A stretch of 64,000 nt of DNA from Erythrobacter tepidarius (lineage in GTDB: Bacteria; Pseudomonadota; Alphaproteobacteria; Sphingomonadales; Sphingomonadaceae). The notes beneath the pieces were generated by a model. The model did no database searches, was not told where the DNA came from, and was given only the letters and a program-made list of their open reading frames with translations. This document shows, in pieces, positions 40,315 to 48,592 of the stretch (position 1 is its first letter; each line of letters starts with the position of its first letter). Where the stretch lies: NCBI RefSeq assembly GCF_002155695.1, contig NZ_MUYJ01000003.1, forward strand, positions 186,001 through 250,000, in the 5' to 3' direction. A program made the translations under genes and the position numbers.

Positions 40315-41010
40315 ATGGCACAACTGACGATGCGCACCCTCGCCAAGTGGCACATCTGGCTCGGCTGGCTGGTCGGGGTGCCGATCGCCATGTGGCTGGC
40401 GACCGGGCTGTTCATGGTCGCGCGCCCGATCGAGGAAGTGCGCGGCGAGCATCTGCGACGCGAGGTGCCGCCGCAGGCCCTCGCCATCCCCGGCAGCGCG
40501 CTGGCAGGGGCGGAGGCGAACCTCGCCGAAATGCGCGTCACCATGCAGGATGGGCGCGCGGTCGCCATCCTGACGGCGCTGGACGGCAGCGTGCGGCGGG
40601 TCGATTTCGCCACCGGGGCGCCTCTGCCCGCGCTCGATGCCGCCGCCGCCCGCGCGCTGGTGGGCGCACGCATCATCGGCGGTGACGAGGTGGAGCGGGT
40701 GACGCTGTTCCCCGCCGACAAGACGCCGTTCGATTTCCGCCGCCCGCTGGCGGTGTGGCAGGTCGCGCTCGCAGACGGCACCAATGTCTATGTCGGGCGC
40801 GACACCGGCCAGATCGAGGCGGTGCGCACCCGCTGGTGGCGCGCCTTCGATTTCGCCTGGGGCCTGCACATCATGGATCTTGCCGAGAGGGAGGACACCA
40901 GCCACCCCGTGCTGATCATCTTCGCCGCGCTGGCGCTCACTGGAGCCTTGATCGGCTGCGTGCTGATGTTCCGCCACCGCAAGGCGCGGGTGGCTGCGCC
41001 ATCGCCATGA
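40315..41010 (+). CDS. PepSY domain membrane protein
   Basis: Protein of 231 residues with a TM helix near the N-terminus (WHIWLGWLVGVPIAMWLATGLFMVA) and another near the end (VLIIFAALALTGALIGCVLMFRHRKAR). The periplasmic part has PepSY-type repeats (VEAVRTRWWRAFDFAWGLHIMD). The motif HxxxGW...PxxxWLATGLFM is typical of PepSY_TM proteins linked with iron uptake and reductases. The next gene's ATG overlaps its stop (ATGA), so both are coupled. Function is unknown. Confidence 0.85.
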   Translation: MAQLTMRTLAKWHIWLGWLVGVPIAMWLATGLFMVARPIEEVRGEHLRREVPPQALAIPGSALAGAEANLAEMRVTMQDGRAVAILTALDGSVRRVDFATGAPLPALDAAAARALVGARIIGGDEVERVTLFPADKTPFDFRRPLAVWQVALADGTNVYVGRDTGQIEAVRTRWWRAFDFAWGLHIMDLAEREDTSHPVLIIFAALALTGALIGCVLMFRHRKARVAAPSP

Positions 41011-41654
41011 CTCCGGCTCTCCTCACCCCGATTCTCGATTGGCTCGATCTTGCCGGCATCGCGCTATTCGCGCTTTCGGGCGCGGTGCTGGCGGCGCGGT
41101 TGCGGCAAACCTTCGTCACCATGGCCTTCTTTGCCCTGGTAACGGGTGTGGGGGGCGGGACCTTGCGCGATCTGCTTATCGGCGCACCGGTGTTCTGGAT
41201 CACCGACGCATGGGTCGCTGCGGTGTGCCTCGGCACGGCGTTGATCGCGTGGTTCACGCCGGTGCGGTGGTGGGAGGGCAAGGGCTTTGCCTATGCCGAT
41301 GGCGCAGGGCTTGCGGCCTATGCCGTGCTCGGCAGCGCCAAGGCGCTCGCTTACGGCGTACCGCCGGTCCCAGCCGCGCTGATGGGGGTGATCACGGGCT
41401 GTGTCGGCGGGATCATCCGCGACGTGCTGGCCGGCCGCCCCTCGATCATCATGAGCCCGGAACTCTACGTGACACCGGCCGCGCTCACCTCGGCCCTGTG
41501 CGTCGGCGGGATGCCGACTGCCCGGGCACTGGAGTTACCGGTCGAGGCGGCGTGGGCGCTTGCCTTCGCCTGCGGTTTCTTGCTTCGGGCAGCGGCGATC
41601 CGCTGGGAATGGGCCCTGCCGAGCTATGGCGGCCCTAACCCATCGGGTCACTAG
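41007..41654 (+). CDS. Trimeric intracellular cation channel (TRIC/UPF0126) family protein
   Basis: Protein of 215 residues with about seven TM helices in the two-fold repeat typical of UPF0126: AGIALFALSGAVLAARLR, then TGVGGGTLRDLLIGAPVFW, and in the second repeat ADGAGLAAYAVLGSAKAL followed by TGCVGGIIRDVLAGRPSII. The GGG(T/I)(L/I)RD motif is diagnostic. Family members form homotrimeric potassium channels in bacteria; here no test of activity is possible. The gene overlaps the PepSY gene and its stop overlaps the convergent minus-strand gene. Confidence 0.93.
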   Translation: MTPALLTPILDWLDLAGIALFALSGAVLAARLRQTFVTMAFFALVTGVGGGTLRDLLIGAPVFWITDAWVAAVCLGTALIAWFTPVRWWEGKGFAYADGAGLAAYAVLGSAKALAYGVPPVPAALMGVITGCVGGIIRDVLAGRPSIIMSPELYVTPAALTSALCVGGMPTARALELPVEAAWALAFACGFLLRAAAIRWEWALPSYGGPNPSGH

Positions 41655-42487
41655 CCGCCGATATCGTCGTCGATCCTTTCGGGAATTACCTCGCCGGGAA
41701 TCGGCCCTCCGGGATAGGCGGGCATCGCCGCGCCGGTCGCAGCGACGGGCGGCACGCGCGCCGCGCTCACCGCCATATCGGGCCGAACCGCGCCGCCCAC
41801 CGCTGCGCGCGCCGAGGCATAGCGATCGTCGCTCCACTGGCCGTCGGCACGGTCAGCCGCACCGGCAGCTGCGCCCCAGCCACCGCCGAAGCTCCCCTCG
41901 AAATCGACGCTTTCGATCCGCCCGTCATTGCCGATCCGGCACTGGAACGGCGCACCGTTGAACAGCGCCCCGCTGACCCGCCAGCCGGCAGCGGTCCGCT
42001 CGACATTGTCGACCGTGTCGACCCGCACATCGCGCTCGATCCGGCTCAGGCACTGGTCAACCGCGTTGTCGAGACCCGAAGCCCCATTGCCGCGCCGTTC
42101 GCGGCGGCGATCATCGAAGCGGCGGGTGTCATCGCGCCAGCGGCGGTCGCGCTCGACGATAACGACATCGCGCTCGCGCACGCGGCGGTTGTTGGCACTG
42201 GCGATCGCGGCAATCCCGCCGATGATCGCCGCACCGATCAGCACATCGCCGGCATCCACGCGGCTGCGCCGCCAGCCATGGTGGCCCCAGCCCCGGCATC
42301 GCCATCCCCAGCAGCGCCAGTCCGTGCTTGTGCTGGCGGGATCGAACCGGCTGTGATCGAAGGCCGAGACGGGCGGTCCGAACCCGGCCAGCGCAGCAGG
42401 CTCGATCGCCGCCGCAGCCGGGGCCGCAGAAATAGTGGTGCCAGCAAGCGCACCGGCAAGCGCCAGCGCACGGAACGTCAGAGCCAT
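41651..42487 (-). CDS. Exported protein with glycine-zipper-like segment, tandem paralogue A
   Basis: Protein of 278 residues starting at the ATG at 42487 (GGGAG upstream) with a signal peptide (ALTFRALALAGALAGTTISAAPAAAA). A hydrophobic Gly/Ala stretch follows, AGDVLIGAAIIGGIAAIAS, then an Arg-rich linker and a C-terminal domain with two Cys (NAVDQCLSRIERDV and FQCRIGNDGRIESVDFEG). The same plan, including AVERCVRAAE and FTCRLDGRGAPLIDFDG, occurs in the next gene. The longer frame to 42607 lies in the intergenic hairpins. Function unknown. Confidence 0.8.
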   Translation of the reverse strand: MALTFRALALAGALAGTTISAAPAAAAIEPAALAGFGPPVSAFDHSRFDPASTSTDWRCWGWRCRGWGHHGWRRSRVDAGDVLIGAAIIGGIAAIASANNRRVRERDVVIVERDRRWRDDTRRFDDRRRERRGNGASGLDNAVDQCLSRIERDVRVDTVDNVERTAAGWRVSGALFNGAPFQCRIGNDGRIESVDFEGSFGGGWGAAAGAADRADGQWSDDRYASARAAVGGAVRPDMAVSAARVPPVAATGAAMPAYPGGPIPGEVIPERIDDDIGG

Positions 42488-42575
42488 GGATGCTCCCCTC
42501 TGATTGCGTTGCAAGCGCCCACCAAACGCCCTGATGCGAGGAAGGCTAAGCCTATCACGCTTGCACGGAGCTGAA

Positions 42576-42633
42576 CGCATCCCCCGATGCGCCGCACCGC
42601 CGGCCACCGGCGCGCGGGCATTGCGAGTGCCCG
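42576..42633. other. Cluster of three adjacent perfect hairpins
   Basis: CGCATC/GATGCG (42576-42591), CGCCGG/CCGGCG (42598-42612) and CGGGCA/TGCCCG (42615-42633) stand one after the other between the tandem paralogues. No T-run follows on either strand. The cluster may protect or separate transcripts. Confidence 0.55.
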
Positions 42634-42668
42634 GCAGGCCGAGCAGAGCGGCGCGAACGGGAAGGCAG

Positions 42669-43211
42669 TCAGCGCAGGCCGCGGATGCCGTCGAAGTCGA
42701 TCAGCGGCGCCCCGCGTCCATCGAGCCGGCAGGTAAAGCGACCGCGATCATAGCCGCGCCCGCGTCCGCCCCAGCGTCCGCCATCGCTCACTTCGATCCG
42801 GCCCTCGATCCGGAAGCCGAAGCGACGGCGATCAACGTCGCGCACGTCGATCACGTCGGCATAGCGGTAGCCGCCGAAGCGCCGGGCCTGGTTCTCGGCC
42901 GCCCGAACGCAGCGTTCCACGGCCCCGCGCGCGCCGCCGCCGAAGCCCCAGTGGTCGCCGCGATCCCAGCGGTCGCCGTAGTAGTCGCGGCGGTCCCAGC
43001 GGTCGCCATCGAAGGCGCCGGCAAGCGCGGCAATGCCACCAATCACCACCGCCCCGGCGATGATCTCGCCCGCACTGATCCCGTCGCGGTCGCCGTGATC
43101 ACGCGCCGTTGCAGGGCTGACGGAAGCGGCGGCCAGCGCGCTTGCGGCGACCGCACCGAGCGCGAGCCGGGCCACGTTGCCGGAGGCCAACCGGTTGGTC
43201 TTGGTGGTCAT
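42669..43211 (-). CDS. Exported protein with glycine-zipper-like segment, tandem paralogue B
   Basis: Protein of 180 residues with a signal peptide (ALGAVAASALAAASVSPATA), a Gly/Ala segment ISAGEIIAGAVVIGGIAALAGAF, an Asp/Arg/Trp-rich linker with repeated DRWDR units, and a C-terminal domain with Cys in AVERCVRAAE and FTCRLDGRG. It shares its whole domain order with the gene downstream, so one arose by duplication or both come from a common family. Likely periplasmic or envelope-bound; function unknown. Confidence 0.8.
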   Translation of the reverse strand: MTTKTNRLASGNVARLALGAVAASALAAASVSPATARDHGDRDGISAGEIIAGAVVIGGIAALAGAFDGDRWDRRDYYGDRWDRGDHWGFGGGARGAVERCVRAAENQARRFGGYRYADVIDVRDVDRRRFGFRIEGRIEVSDGGRWGGRGRGYDRGRFTCRLDGRGAPLIDFDGIRGLR

Positions 43212-43358
43212 CGAAACATTCCTCTTTGCCGGCCCGCTGGCGGAATTGCCGGGGCGTCGCAGTCGTTTTGTGCGATTCGGCGTGAGGCTTGCCTGAATTG
43301 TCGCGAAAGGATGCGTTAATCTAGTGCCACGGTTTACTGAACGGGGAGGCGTCGAAGC

Positions 43359-44759
43359 CTACCCGGGCAGTGCCGCGAGCACGTCGCGGATGAAACCGGC
43401 GATATCAAAGCCAGCGCCCGGCGGATCCTCGCCGCGCCGCACGATAACCACCTGCCGCGAGGGGATGATCACCACATATTGCCCGCGGTTGCCGATCGCC
43501 GCGAAGGTGTCGGGCGGCACGCCTTCCTCCTTGTTGAGCAGCCAGAACCCTGCCCCGTAGCCGAAGGTGCCAGTAAGAGGCTGCGGGCCGGAAGGCGTGG
43601 TGACGTATTTCACCCAGCCTTCGGGCAGCACCCGCTCGCCCGAGCGGAGCTTGCCGTCGTCGAGATAGAGCTGGCCGAACTTCGCCAGATCGCCCGCGGT
43701 GGTCCAGATCTGCGAGGACAGGACATATTCGCCGCGAATGTCGGTTTCTGCGACGGTATGCATCATTCCCAGCTTGGCGAAGAATTCGTGCGGCGGGTAA
43801 TAGGCGAGCCATCCGCCGATCGCCTTCACCGCCAGCAAGGTGTCATTGTTGGCATAGCGAAACACCGTCCCCGGCTTATGGATCAGCGGCCAGGCCAAGG
43901 CCGTCTCGTCGACCGTCGAGCCACCGAAATAGAGCGGATCCGTGCGGTTGCCCGGCGTGTCGGAATAGCGTCCTGTCGCCATGCGCAGCGCGTGATCGAG
44001 GGTGATGGCATTGCGCGGATCGCTCGCTCCCCCGGCGCGCCAGAAATTGATGCCGATTGGTTCATCGACGCTGGTTTCGCCCTCCAGCACCGCCGCGCCC
44101 ACCAATGTGGCCGCGATCGACTTGGCGACCGACCAGCTGCGCTGCGGGGTGCTGGCATCGAAACCGGGCGCGTAAGCCTCGGCCACCCTTGTCCCATCAG
44201 ACTGGATGATGATCGCGCTCGTGCGCGCGCCGGCGCCATAGGCAGACCCGTCGAGCGCCCTTTGCACCGTGAGGGTGAGAGCATCTCCGGCCTTCCCCGC
44301 GGGCAAAACGCCCTCGACCTGCTGCGCCAATTGCGGTTCAGCAGCGGGCACCGGCGCTTGCGGATTGCCCGAATCCTCGGGCGCACCAATCGGGAAAGTG
44401 GAACAGCCGCTGTCCGGGCCGAAATAGGCGGCGATCCGTGCCGGCATATCCTCGGCCCATTCGACCGCCACGTGCGCGATCTGGCCGCTGGGCCGGCGCA
44501 CGATTTCAAAAGGCAGTTCGGCCAGGAGCGCATTGTGCGGCGCCTGGATCCCGGTCAGCTCCCACGCCACGACGCTTTCGGGGGTGCGGGTGGTGCCGTT
44601 GCGTTCGGCAATCGCGATTGCGCTGCACAGCATCAGCGCCTTGTAGCCCGCGGCCACCGCGCGCGCGTAGCGGGCGTCGAGCGCCTCCTGCGGGTTCTGG
44701 GCGATGACAGGGGCAGCAACGAGGAGCAGCGCGGCTCCGGCCAGGGGGGTGCGGATCAT
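43359..44759 (-). CDS. Beta-lactamase-fold serine hydrolase (class C/PBP4-like)
   Basis: Protein of 466 residues with a signal peptide (MIRTPLAGAALLLVAAPVIAQ). The hydrolase domain has the SxxK motif SVAK (Ser210, Lys213) and the YxN motif YAN (Tyr302, Asn304), with WTTAGDLAKFGQLYLDDG and GYGAGFWLLN further on, as in class C beta-lactamase related esterases and 6-aminohexanoate-dimer hydrolases. The N-terminal 150 residues are a separate region. A GTG at 44768 would add three residues; the ATG is preferred. Whether it acts on beta-lactams is unknown. Confidence 0.88.
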   Translation of the reverse strand: MIRTPLAGAALLLVAAPVIAQNPQEALDARYARAVAAGYKALMLCSAIAIAERNGTTRTPESVVAWELTGIQAPHNALLAELPFEIVRRPSGQIAHVAVEWAEDMPARIAAYFGPDSGCSTFPIGAPEDSGNPQAPVPAAEPQLAQQVEGVLPAGKAGDALTLTVQRALDGSAYGAGARTSAIIIQSDGTRVAEAYAPGFDASTPQRSWSVAKSIAATLVGAAVLEGETSVDEPIGINFWRAGGASDPRNAITLDHALRMATGRYSDTPGNRTDPLYFGGSTVDETALAWPLIHKPGTVFRYANNDTLLAVKAIGGWLAYYPPHEFFAKLGMMHTVAETDIRGEYVLSSQIWTTAGDLAKFGQLYLDDGKLRSGERVLPEGWVKYVTTPSGPQPLTGTFGYGAGFWLLNKEEGVPPDTFAAIGNRGQYVVIIPSRQVVIVRRGEDPPGAGFDIAGFIRDVLAALPG

Positions 44760-44785
44760 GACGGGCACCCTAACCCGCCCCTGGC

Positions 44786-44822
44786 AAAAGAAAAGGGCCG
44801 CCGGATTGCTCCCGTGCGGCCC
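44786..44822 (-). terminator. Intrinsic terminator after rplQ
   Basis: On the minus strand GGGCCGC pairs with GCGGCCC (7 bp), extended by CGG/CCG after a bulged A, and TTTTCTTTT follows directly. This is the strongest terminator in the window and closes the whole ribosomal cluster, 27 bp after the rplQ stop. Confidence 0.85.
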
Positions 44823-44848
44823 TGTCCGTGCTTTGGTCGACGCGCAGC

Positions 44849-45268
44849 TTAGGCGTCTTCGTATTCGTCTTCCGATTGCACCGGGCCGGAATCCTGGCCC
44901 TTGGCCGCCTCGTCGCGGTCGACCAACTCGATCACTGCCATCTGCACCGCGTCCGAGGCACGGATTCCGGCGCGCAGCACGCGGGTGTAGCCGCCCTCAC
45001 GATCCGCGTAACGGGTGGCCAGAACGTCGAAAAGCTTTTTGAGCTGGGCTTCGTCTCCAAGCCGGCTCATCGCCAGACGACGGTTCGACAACCCGCCACG
45101 CTTCGCGAGCGTGATCAGCTTTTCGACATAGGGGCGCAGTTCCTTGGCCTTGGGCAAGGTGGTGGTGATCTGCTCGTGCTTGATCAGAGCCGCCGCAAGG
45201 TTGCGCAGCAGCGCGTTGCGGTGTCCCGTCTTGCGGCCCAGCTTGCGGCCCGACATACCATGACGCAT
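44849..45268 (-). CDS. rplQ: 50S ribosomal protein L17
   Basis: L17 of 139 residues. The N-terminus [25 protein letters not shown] and [23 protein letters not shown] are typical. An acidic C-terminal tail ([23 protein letters not shown]) extends past the conserved core, common in alphaproteobacteria. Last gene of the cluster; it follows rpoA after a 199-bp gap that carries hairpins. Confidence 0.97.
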   Translation of the reverse strand: MRHGMSGRKLGRKTGHRNALLRNLAAALIKHEQITTTLPKAKELRPYVEKLITLAKRGGLSNRRLAMSRLGDEAQLKKLFDVLATRYADREGGYTRVLRAGIRASDAVQMAVIELVDRDEAAKGQDSGPVQSEDEYEDA

Positions 45269-45416
45269 TTGACTTCATCCTTCGTTCGAAAAGGGGCCGT
45301 TTCAGGTACCCCAGTGCTGGTGGCTATCAGGGCCGCCACCTTCGCCCGTCTCTTTGGCCAGCCGTCACGCGAGTAAATCCCGTGGCGTCAGACGAGCTTC
45401 GCTCGCTGGCCGGGCA

Positions 45417-45460
45417 AGCCGCCGTCCTTCGGCAACCTGCGGTTGCCTCAGGCGGCGGCT
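45417..45460 (-). other. Nested hairpin between rpoA and rplQ
   Basis: AGCCGCCG/CGGCGGCT (8 bp) encloses GGCAACC/GGTTGCC (7 bp, 3-base loop) just after the rpoA stop. No U-run follows, so it is more likely an RNA-processing or stability element than a terminator. Confidence 0.55.
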
Positions 45461-45467
45461 GCTTGGC

Positions 45468-46523
45468 TTAACCCAGCAGCTCCTGCTCGAGCTTCTTGGC
45501 CATTTCCTCGATGTTCTCCGGCGGCCAGCCGGGGATGTCCATGCCGAGGCGCAGGCCCATGCTCGAAAGCACTTCCTTGATCTCGTTCAAGGACTTGCGG
45601 CCGAAGTTCGGCGTGCGCAGCATCTCGGCTTCGGTCTTCTGGACCAGATCGCCGATGTAGATGATGTTGTCGTTCTTGAGGCAGTTGGCCGAACGCACCG
45701 ACAGTTCCAGTTCGTCGACCTTCTTGAGGAGGTAGCGATTGAGCTGGTTGGCGTCGCTTTCCTCCGGCTGCACGGCATGGCCGATCATCGCGCTCTGCGG
45801 CTGCGGAATGCCGTCCTCGAAGTGGACGAACAGAGTGAGCTGGTCCTGCAGGATGCGCGCGGCATAGGCCACAGCGTCTTCGGGGGTGACGGTGCCATCG
45901 GTTTCGACAGTGAGCGAGAGCTTGTCGTAATCGAGCTCCTGCCCGACGCGGGCGTTCTCGACCTTGTAGCTCACCTGGCGCACCGGCGAATAGAGCGAGT
46001 CGACCGGAATGAGGCCGATCGGCGCGTCCACCGGACGGTTCGCCACAGCCGGCGCATAGCCCTTCCCGGTATCCGCGGTCAGCTCCATGTTGAGCGTTGC
46101 ACCTTCGTCGAGATGGCAGATCACCAGATCCTTGTTCATCACCTCGATATCGCCGGTGACGGCAATGTCACCCGCGCGCACTTCGCCCGGGCCGGTGGCC
46201 GAAAGCTGGAGCCGCTTGGGGCCTTCGCCTTCCATCTTCAGCGCGATCTGCTTCACGTTGAGCACGATATCGGTCACGTCCTCGCGCACCCCGGCAAGCG
46301 AGGAGAATTCATGCAGCACGTTCTCGATCCTGATCGAGGTGATCGCGGCGCCCTGAAGGCTGGAGAGCAGCACCCGGCGCAGCGCGTTGCCGAGCGTGAG
46401 GCCGAAGCCGCGCTCAAGCGGTTCGGCAACGAAGGTCGCCTTGCGCTGACGATCGCCGCCATCCTTGATTTCGAGGGTGTTGGGTTTCTTGAGTTCCTGC
46501 CAGTTCTTCGTATTGACGGACAT
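45468..46523 (-). CDS. rpoA: DNA-directed RNA polymerase subunit alpha
   Basis: Alpha subunit of 351 residues. The N-terminal assembly domain shows [31 protein letters not shown] (residues about 34-65), and the C-terminal domain shows [48 protein letters not shown], which contacts UP-elements and activators. It is read after rpsK with a 127-bp gap; rpsD is absent between them, as in other alphaproteobacteria. Confidence 0.98.
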   Translation of the reverse strand: MSVNTKNWQELKKPNTLEIKDGGDRQRKATFVAEPLERGFGLTLGNALRRVLLSSLQGAAITSIRIENVLHEFSSLAGVREDVTDIVLNVKQIALKMEGEGPKRLQLSATGPGEVRAGDIAVTGDIEVMNKDLVICHLDEGATLNMELTADTGKGYAPAVANRPVDAPIGLIPVDSLYSPVRQVSYKVENARVGQELDYDKLSLTVETDGTVTPEDAVAYAARILQDQLTLFVHFEDGIPQPQSAMIGHAVQPEESDANQLNRYLLKKVDELELSVRSANCLKNDNIIYIGDLVQKTEAEMLRTPNFGRKSLNEIKEVLSSMGLRLGMDIPGWPPENIEEMAKKLEQELLG

Positions 46524-46614
46524 GGATTTCCCCTAATTCGCCCATGGCGGGCGGTTCAAATTCTGGGCGGGCCGGAAGCTCTGCGAGGCGGCGCAGCGTC
46601 TGGCCCCTTCGAGC

Positions 46615-46639
46615 GGCGGCGGCACGGATTGCCGCCGCC
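46615..46639 (-). other. Perfect 9-bp hairpin between rpsK and rpoA
   Basis: GGCGGCGGC (46615-46623) and GCCGCCGCC (46631-46639) with a 7-base loop, 12 bp after the rpsK stop. No U-run on the minus strand. Confidence 0.6.
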
Positions 46640-46650
46640 ATCTCGGCGGA

Positions 46651-47046
46651 TCAGACGCGGCGACGCTTCGAGGGACGGACCCCGTTGTGCGGGATCGGGG
46701 TCACGTCGCGGATCGAGGTGATGTTGAAGCCCACCGCGGCGAGACCGCGCAGCGCGCTTTCCCGACCAGAACCCGGGCCTTTCACCTCCACTTCGAGCGT
46801 ACGCACTCCGTGCTCGGCCGCCTTCTTGCCGGCATCGTCGGCGGCAACCTGCGCGGCGTAGGGAGTCGATTTGCGGCTGCCCTTGAAGCCCATCATGCCC
46901 GCGCTGGACCAGCTGATCGCATTGCCCTGCGCATCGGTGATGGTGATCATGGTGTTGTTGAAACTGGCGTTGATGTGCGCAACGCCGCTGGTGATGTTCT
47001 TCTTGTCACGGCGCCGGATACGGCCTGGTTCGCGTGCCATTTTCAA
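46651..47046 (-). CDS. rpsK: 30S ribosomal protein S11
   Basis: S11 of 131 residues, a platform protein of the 30S subunit. Conserved blocks are [42 protein letters not shown], and the C-terminal [23 protein letters not shown]. It lies 50 bp after rpsM and shares its transcript. Confidence 0.98.
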   Translation of the reverse strand: MKMAREPGRIRRRDKKNITSGVAHINASFNNTMITITDAQGNAISWSSAGMMGFKGSRKSTPYAAQVAADDAGKKAAEHGVRTLEVEVKGPGSGRESALRGLAAVGFNITSIRDVTPIPHNGVRPSKRRRV

Positions 47047-47096
47047 TATTCCTCTAGCTCGTCAGAAGGAAAAAGCGTGAGCGGCTTGCGCTGCGC

Positions 47097-47465
47097 TTAC
47101 TTCTTCTTGCCTGCGATCGGCTTGGCCTTGCCCTTGCGGGTGCGGGCGTTGGTGTGGGTGCGCTGGCCGCGGACGGGCAGACCACTGCGGTGACGCAGGC
47201 CACGATAGGCACGAAGGTCCATCAGCCGCTTGATGTTCATCGCGGTCTGGCGACGCAGATCGCCCTCGACAGTGAATTCGGCGTCAATCGTCTCGCGGAT
47301 ACGCAGGATTTCCTCATCCGAAAGATCCTGCACCCGCGTGCTGTGCGCGATACCCAGCTTGTCGGCGATCTGGACAGCCGTGGTGCGACCGATCCCGTGA
47401 ATATAGGTGAGTGCGATGATCACGCGCTTGTTGGTGGGGATATTGACCCCGGCAATACGAGCCAC
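47097..47465 (-). CDS. rpsM: 30S ribosomal protein S13
   Basis: S13 of 122 residues, located in the head of the 30S subunit at the P-site and subunit bridge. [26 protein letters not shown] and [34 protein letters not shown] are the usual ends. rpmJ and infA, which sit between secY and rpsM in some bacteria, are absent; the upstream neighbour is an SRPBCC-like gene, 253 bp away. Confidence 0.98.
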   Translation of the reverse strand: MARIAGVNIPTNKRVIIALTYIHGIGRTTAVQIADKLGIAHSTRVQDLSDEEILRIRETIDAEFTVEGDLRRQTAMNIKRLMDLRAYRGLRHRSGLPVRGQRTHTNARTRKGKAKPIAGKKK

Positions 47466-47542
47466 TTATTTCTCCATGCTCCACAGGGGTTTGTGGACCT
47501 TGATGGCCCGCCCCTATCTCAACGCTCATCCATCCGTCTGCC

Positions 47543-47591
47543 CTTTTTGCCGGAATCCCTGCCCGGTGGCAGGAACGCAAACGGCAAAAAG
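47543..47591. other. Nested hairpin with A/T-rich arms upstream of rpsM
   Basis: CTTTTTGCC (47543-47551) is exactly complementary to GGCAAAAAG (47583-47591). Inside is a perfect CCTGCC/GGCAGG stem with a CGGT loop. Both arms have five T or A, so it can work as a terminator in either direction. It lies between the end of the SRPBCC-like gene and rpsM. Confidence 0.55.
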
Positions 47592-47718
47592 TCCGGTTGG
47601 CACACGCGGGCGCTGTGCCTGCCGAACTTCTTTCGAGCATGTCGAATGAGCCGCGCGCATAGGCTGATTCGGTCAACCCGTCAACCGCTTGCGATCCCGT
47701 GGTGCTGCCGTGCCCGAT

Positions 47719-48522
47719 TCAGGGCTTGTCCTCGTCCGCCAAGTCGCCAAACACGTCGTCTACCTTCGGGATCTTCGGCTTGGGCACGGGTGTCTGATCG
47801 GGGGCCGGCTTGGACGGCTTGGCGCCCACCTTGGCCGCCCGCCCACCGGCAGCGCCGGGCGCAGCGGCGCTGGCAGAGGGTGCCTTGGCCGGGGCCGCCC
47901 CGGCCTTCTCGTCGGCGGGCACACTTTGGGTTTCGGGCGCAGGCGCGGGTTCCGCCGGCGGCATCTCGACCGGGCCGAGCCCCTTGGCGAGCGACGCGAT
48001 CTGTACGCCGATCACCCCGTCAACCGCCCGGGCGATTACCGGCACGTCATAGCGCATCGGACCGCCGACATTGTATTCCCACACGATCCGGGTGCCCTGC
48101 TCGACCTGACTGATGGCGATGGTGAGAATGGCGTTGACCGGCTCGCTCTGGAGCGGCCCGAGCGCGCCCTGCATCCGCAGCGCGCGTTCGGGATAGGCCT
48201 GGATCACGCGCATGTGCTCGACGCTGCCTTCGAGCGTGAAGCGCCCCGGTTCGTCAACTTCGGGAATCTTCTCGCAGAAACACCCACCGGCCTGCGGAGT
48301 CAGGGTGAGATTGGCGGCATCGCCCGACCAGGTGTGCTCCCGCGTCCACCAGCCCGCCGGCGAGATCAGCGCCAGCCAAACCTCCTTGGGGCTGGCCTTG
48401 ACCACCACCTCGTGGCGCGAAACGAAGCTGTCCGTCCCGCGACTGATGACCTCGGCCGCCCCCGGCGCGGGGTAAAGCAGCCAAAGCGCCGCGAGCGCGC
48501 AGAACCTTCGGATCTTCGCCAT
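47719..48522 (-). CDS. Exported SRPBCC-like protein inside the ribosomal cluster
   Basis: Protein of 267 residues with a signal peptide (ALAALWLLYPAPGAAE). Residues about 35-165 look like an SRPBCC/AHSA1 domain: VVVKASPKEVWLALISPAGWWT, HTWSGDAANLTLTP, LTIAISQVEQGTRIVWEYNVGGP. The rest is an Ala/Pro/Lys-rich tail ending in a short acidic peptide (KVDDVFGDLADEDKP). Export of an SRPBCC domain is unusual. It separates adk from rpsM; the ATG at 48522 is preferred over 48540 because it begins the signal. Ligand unknown. Confidence 0.75.
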   Translation of the reverse strand: MAKIRRFCALAALWLLYPAPGAAEVISRGTDSFVSRHEVVVKASPKEVWLALISPAGWWTREHTWSGDAANLTLTPQAGGCFCEKIPEVDEPGRFTLEGSVEHMRVIQAYPERALRMQGALGPLQSEPVNAILTIAISQVEQGTRIVWEYNVGGPMRYDVPVIARAVDGVIGVQIASLAKGLGPVEMPPAEPAPAPETQSVPADEKAGAAPAKAPSASAAAPGAAGGRAAKVGAKPSKPAPDQTPVPKPKIPKVDDVFGDLADEDKP

Positions 48523-48567
48523 GGCGACAACCTCCCTCATCCCGGCAGATAATTAGGCCAAACCGCC

Positions 48568-48585
48568 CAGGCGCGAAAGCGCCTG
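48568..48585 (-). terminator. Perfect GNRA-like hairpin after adk
   Basis: CAGGCGC/GCGCCTG with a four-base loop (GAAA on plus, TTTC on minus) lies 8 bp after the adk stop. The minus strand continues GGGCGGTTTGG, a weak T content, so termination would be partial at best. Confidence 0.45.
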
Positions 48586-48592
48586 CACACAG

